DNA of 55,427 bases from JANMMJ01 sp031373255 (GTDB taxonomy: Bacteria > Pseudomonadota > Alphaproteobacteria > Rhizobiales > Aestuariivirgaceae), in the NCBI GenBank assembly GCA_031373255.1, contig JANMMJ010000120.1, forward strand, positions 1-55,427, given 5' to 3'. The notes below the pieces were generated by a model. The model did not search any database and was not told the origin of the DNA. It saw nothing but the letters and a program-made list of their open reading frames with translations. The position numbers and the translations under genes are program-made. Positions 50,954-55,427 of the stretch are shown in pieces; the first letter of the stretch is position 1; each line of letters opens with the position of its first letter.

Positions 50954-51691
50954 ATGACCTATTGCGTCGGAATGCTGCTCGACGAAGGGCTGGTGATGGC
51001 TGCCGATACCCGCACCAACGCGGGTGTCGATAACGTCGGCAGATTCAAGAAACTTCATACCTGGTCAAAGCCGGGAGAGCGCATATTCGTGCTGCTCACC
51101 GCAGGAAACCTTGCAGTGACCCAGGCCGTGGTGAGCCTGATCGAGGAAGGAACACTCCAGCGGGGCAAAAACGCCGCCACTGACAACATCTTTCATACCA
51201 AGACTATGTTTCAGGCTGTGAGGCTGGTCGGGCGGGCCATTCGCGAAGTGAAGAACATCGATGGTGAAGCACTTTCCGCCAGCAGCGATGCGTTTTCGGC
51301 GACTTTCATATTTGGCGGGCAAATCGGCAAGGAGCGGCCGCGCCTGTTCCAGATGTACACAGAAGGCAACTTCATCGAAGCCACGCCCGATACGCCGTTT
51401 TTCCAGATTGGCGAGCACAAGTACGGCAAGCCAATTCTTGACCGGGTAGCCCGCAATGAGATGACGCTCGGCGAGGCGGCGAAGATGGTGCTGCTGTCGT
51501 TCGACTCGACGCTCCGCTCAAACCTGAGTGTCGGGCTGCCCATCGACATGCTGACATACGAGACGGGAACGCTGAGGTTTGAACACACCAAGAGAATTGG
51601 CCAGGACGACCCCTATTTCAAGATGCTGTCCTCCGAATGGTCGAAGGCACTGCGCACGGCATTTGCCAATATCGAACCGTTCGACATCTGA
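50954..51691 (+). CDS. anbu: Anbu-type proteasome homologue
   Basis: The 245-aa product is a proteasome beta-subunit-like Ntn hydrolase. After removal of Met1 the N-terminal nucleophile would be Thr2 (TYCVGMLLDEGLVMAADTRTNAGVDN). DTRTNAG, LLTAGNLAVTQAV and IFGGQIG match the Anbu family, which is distinct from HslV and the actinobacterial 20S proteasome. Anbu forms open ring or helical assemblies with no known ATPase. The start overlaps the transglutaminase stop region (TGAGATG). With its three partners it forms a candidate peptide synthesis/cleavage system. The substrate is unknown. Confidence 0.92.
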   Translation: MTYCVGMLLDEGLVMAADTRTNAGVDNVGRFKKLHTWSKPGERIFVLLTAGNLAVTQAVVSLIEEGTLQRGKNAATDNIFHTKTMFQAVRLVGRAIREVKNIDGEALSASSDAFSATFIFGGQIGKERPRLFQMYTEGNFIEATPDTPFFQIGEHKYGKPILDRVARNEMTLGEAAKMVLLSFDSTLRSNLSVGLPIDMLTYETGTLRFEHTKRIGQDDPYFKMLSSEWSKALRTAFANIEPFDI

Positions 51692-51694
51692 GAT

Positions 51695-53287
<1,593 letters not shown>

Positions 53288-53290
53288 CTC

Positions 53291-54409
53291 TCAGCGATCC
53301 TTCGGATCGAGGGCATCGCGCAAGCCGTCACCAATGAAGTTGAGCGCGAAGAGCGTGGTGGTGAGAAAGAATGAAGGAAAGATCAGCAGCCAGTTTGCGG
53401 CCGGAATGTTCTTGGCGCCTTGCGAAATCAAAACACCCCAGCTTGACATTGGCTCCTGCACGCCAAGGCCGAGGAACGACAGGAAACTCTCCAGGATGAT
53501 CACCTGAGGAACGAGCAGCGTCATATAAATGACAACAGGGCCCAAGAGGTTTGGCACGACATGGCGCAGCAGGATGCCGGTGCGGGTCACACCGAGGGCT
53601 TCGGCAGCCTGGACATATTCCTGACGCTTGATCGAGAGAGCCTGGCCACGAACAATGCGCGCCATATCGAGCCACAGAACGGCGCCAACGGCGAGGAACA
53701 TCAACACAAAATTCCTGCCGAAGAAGACCACGAGCATGATAACGAAAAAGATGAAGGGCAGAGAATACAGAATGTCGACGACGCGCATCATCACTTCATC
53801 TGTCTTGCCGCCAAGAAATCCGGCGGTCGCTCCATACAGAACACCGATCACCACAGCGACGAGGCCCGCGAGCAAGCCGATGGCCAGTGAAACACGGCCG
53901 GCAATCAGGGTGCGGGTCAACAAGTCACGGCCCGAGTTGTCAGTGCCAAAAAGGAAGTACTGCCGATCGATCGCGCCGCTCATGGTCATGGACATGCCGT
54001 CGTCCGACTTCGAGTCAATCTTCCCATCCTCGAAGACACTGGACCGGTCAATGTAGCGAATTACACGTTCGTCAATCGGTTTCGCCGAACTTATCGTCAT
54101 GTGTATTCTGCCGCCTTCATCTTTCCATTCGACAAGGTTGGATCTGGTCCGGCTCACCACATCCTTCACAGCCTGGTCAATCATTTCCGATTGAGGATAA
54201 GGCGACAGGCTGGGCGGAATACGCACATAGTCGGGGTAGATCGTCGAGAACGCATGCGGGGTGAACCATGGCCCGGCAATGCAGACGATCGCCATGAAGA
54301 TAAGGTAAAAGCAACTGAAGAGCGCGGCGCGATTGGCTTTCAGCCTGCCCCAGGCATCGGCCCAAAGCGAGCGTCCAACCGTCAAAACAGGTACAGCAAC
54401 GTCAGTCAT
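53291..54409 (-). CDS. oppC: Oligopeptide ABC transporter permease (OppC type, with insertion)
   Basis: The 372-aa product starts at MTDVAVPVLTVGRSLW (ATG at 54409, overlapping oppB by 8 bp). It has six helices and the EAA motif EYVQAAEALGVTRTGILLRHVVPNLLGPV. Between helix 1 and the core there is a polar insertion of about 100 residues (roughly 60-165) that should face the periplasm, making it longer than the usual 300-aa OppC. The segment FLFGTDNSGRDLLTR marks the start of the normal permease core. Confidence 0.88.
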   Translation of the reverse strand: MTDVAVPVLTVGRSLWADAWGRLKANRAALFSCFYLIFMAIVCIAGPWFTPHAFSTIYPDYVRIPPSLSPYPQSEMIDQAVKDVVSRTRSNLVEWKDEGGRIHMTISSAKPIDERVIRYIDRSSVFEDGKIDSKSDDGMSMTMSGAIDRQYFLFGTDNSGRDLLTRTLIAGRVSLAIGLLAGLVAVVIGVLYGATAGFLGGKTDEVMMRVVDILYSLPFIFFVIMLVVFFGRNFVLMFLAVGAVLWLDMARIVRGQALSIKRQEYVQAAEALGVTRTGILLRHVVPNLLGPVVIYMTLLVPQVIILESFLSFLGLGVQEPMSSWGVLISQGAKNIPAANWLLIFPSFFLTTTLFALNFIGDGLRDALDPKDR

Positions 54410-55325
54410 AGCGCACGCGAGGATCGACGACAGCGTAGAGCACGTCGACAATCAGATTGAAGATGATGGTGAAAATAGCGATCACGACCACGGTTCCCAT
54501 GACCAGCGTGTAGTCGCGATTGAGGGCAGCCTCGACAAAATAGCGGCCGACGCCCGGAATTGAAAAGATCGTTTCCACAATGATTGAGCCGGTCAGCAGT
54601 GCTGCCGCAGCCGGTCCAGAATAGGAAATGACCGGCAAAAGGGCGCCACGAAGCGCATGGCGGATGATCACCGAGTAATCGGACAGGCCGAGCGCCCGCG
54701 CCGTGCGAATATGGTGGGAGCGCAGGGATTCGATCATCGAGCCGCGCATGAGCCGCGCCACGATGGCAATCTGCGGAAGTGCGAGCGTGACAATGGGCCC
54801 AAACTTATTGATCAAAGCTCCATCTCCCCAGCCACCAACAGGAAACCAGTTCAGGCCAAGCGCAAAGGCAAGCTGGAACAGCGGCGCCACGACAAAGGTG
54901 GGAATCGTGCTGCCGGCTGTCGCCGTGGCGATGACGGCGTAGTCCCCGGTCTTGTTCTGATTAAGCGCCGCAATGATGCCCAGCGAGCCGCCAATCGTCA
55001 GTGCAAGGAACAATGCGCTGAGGCCGAGCTGGATTGATATCGGCAGACCCGATGCGAAGAGCTCCGCCACGGTAAAATCGGGCAGGTTGTAGCTTGGGCC
55101 AAAGTCACCGTGGATCAAGTTGTTGAGGTAGAGGAGATACTGCTTCCACAGCGGCTGATCGAGCTGATAGACGCGCTCAAGATTGGCTTTGATGACCGGA
55201 TTGAGACCCTTTTCCTGATTGAAGGGGCCGCCGGGGGCGACGCGCATCAGGAAAAACGAAATCGTGACGATCAGGAAGAGCGTTGGAACGGCGGTCAGAA
55301 ACCGCCTGAAAACATAGCGCAGCAT
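54402..55325 (-). CDS. oppB: Oligopeptide ABC transporter permease (OppB type)
   Basis: The 307-aa protein starts at MLRYVFRRFLTAVPTLFL (ATG at 55325), the usual OppB beginning. It has six helices, VAPGGPFNQEK after helix 1, HGDFGPSYNLPDFTVAEL and the EAA-type loop SHHIRTARALGLSDYSVIIRHALRGALLPVISY. It pairs with OppC to form the membrane channel. Its start lies 69 bp behind the stop of the upstream partial gene. Confidence 0.9.
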   Translation of the reverse strand: MLRYVFRRFLTAVPTLFLIVTISFFLMRVAPGGPFNQEKGLNPVIKANLERVYQLDQPLWKQYLLYLNNLIHGDFGPSYNLPDFTVAELFASGLPISIQLGLSALFLALTIGGSLGIIAALNQNKTGDYAVIATATAGSTIPTFVVAPLFQLAFALGLNWFPVGGWGDGALINKFGPIVTLALPQIAIVARLMRGSMIESLRSHHIRTARALGLSDYSVIIRHALRGALLPVISYSGPAAAALLTGSIIVETIFSIPGVGRYFVEAALNRDYTLVMGTVVVIAIFTIIFNLIVDVLYAVVDPRVRYD

Positions 55326-55350
55326 TGCGCACCCCACAGCAAGGACTGCT

Positions 55351-55379
55351 GCCGCCCGCCACAACCGGCGAGCGGCGGC
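55351..55379 (-). other. Intercistronic hairpin before oppB
   Basis: GCCGCC..CGCC and GGCG..GGCGGC (55351-55379) form a GC-rich stem with a 3-base bulge, without a U-tract. Such hairpins behind a binding-protein gene often protect its mRNA from decay. Confidence 0.35.
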
Positions 55380-55394
55380 TCATCCGTGAACAGA

Positions 55395-55427
55395 TTATTC
55401 CTTGCTGATGAAACGGGTGGGATGACG
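55395..55427 (-). CDS. C-terminal end of an upstream gene, probably the peptide-binding protein
   Basis: The last ten codons before a TAA at 55397-55395 read RHPTRFISKE in an open frame that continues beyond the right edge. Position directly before oppB, oppC and the fused ATPase makes an OppA-type periplasmic binding protein likely, but ten residues cannot prove it. Confidence 0.45.
   Translation of the reverse strand, partial: RHPTRFISKE

Overview
The window is GC-rich (roughly 60 percent G+C by eye) and densely coded. Its gene content fits a free-living aerobic or facultative alphaproteobacterium of the order Hyphomicrobiales or a close relative. The main support is a non-pyrrolysine MttB homologue with a corrinoid protein and DUF1638 protein, a MocR-type TauR-like regulator beside soeABC and xsc, the Anbu proteasome operon, and an exact alphaproteobacterial LexA box (GTTC-N7-GTTC). 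The lineage is an inference from family knowledge, not from a search. No rRNA, tRNA, CRISPR array, transposase or phage gene was seen.

Region 1 (about 1-14.4 kb) centres on one-carbon and corrinoid chemistry. It holds a divergent LysR regulator (cut by the window edge), an MttB-family methyltransferase, a small 2x[4Fe-4S] protein, two homocysteine S-methyltransferase-domain genes, a GFA-family protein, a DUF1638 protein and a stand-alone corrinoid-binding protein. Mixed in are LemA/M48 membrane genes, a LexA-box-driven hypothetical gene, a periplasmic cytochrome c, a class V aminotransferase, a sugar 1-dehydrogenase and an AAA ATPase. The second homocysteine methyltransferase gene has a one-base frameshift near its start and a 20-bp palindromic operator in front of it.

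Region 2 (about 14.4-33 kb) is an organosulfonate module. It holds the membrane-bound sulfite dehydrogenase soeABC, a divergent TauR-like MocR regulator, an EamA exporter, lrp/ald (alanine dehydrogenase), a cupin, xsc (sulfoacetaldehyde acetyltransferase), ackA and pta. Together these would turn sulfoacetaldehyde (probably from taurine) into acetyl phosphate and sulfite, oxidise sulfite to sulfate, and recycle alanine to pyruvate. No taurine transporter or sure taurine transaminase lies in the window. An Asp/Gly-rich RTX-like gene behind an AT-rich tract sits between ackA and pta. A small secreted or membrane protein, a Sel1/TPR membrane protein, an orphan TPP enzyme and an L,D-transpeptidase follow.

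Region 3 (about 34.6-47.7 kb) is a polyamine locus: puuA and puuB (divergent), an old yellow enzyme, agmatinase speB, an ABC transporter potFGHI, a class III aminotransferase (spuC-like), and an unusual fused kinase/phospho-lyase-like protein inside the transporter operon. A candidate 34-aa ORF with a downstream hairpin lies in the leader of the aminotransferase.

Region 4 (47.8-51.7 kb) is a compact four-gene operon: circularly permuted ATP-grasp, alpha-E domain protein, transglutaminase-like protease and Anbu proteasome homologue. It is the most system-like and least understood unit in the window. Region 5 (51.7-55.4 kb) is an oligopeptide ABC transporter (fused double ATPase, two permeases, last codons of the probable binding protein) running off the right edge.
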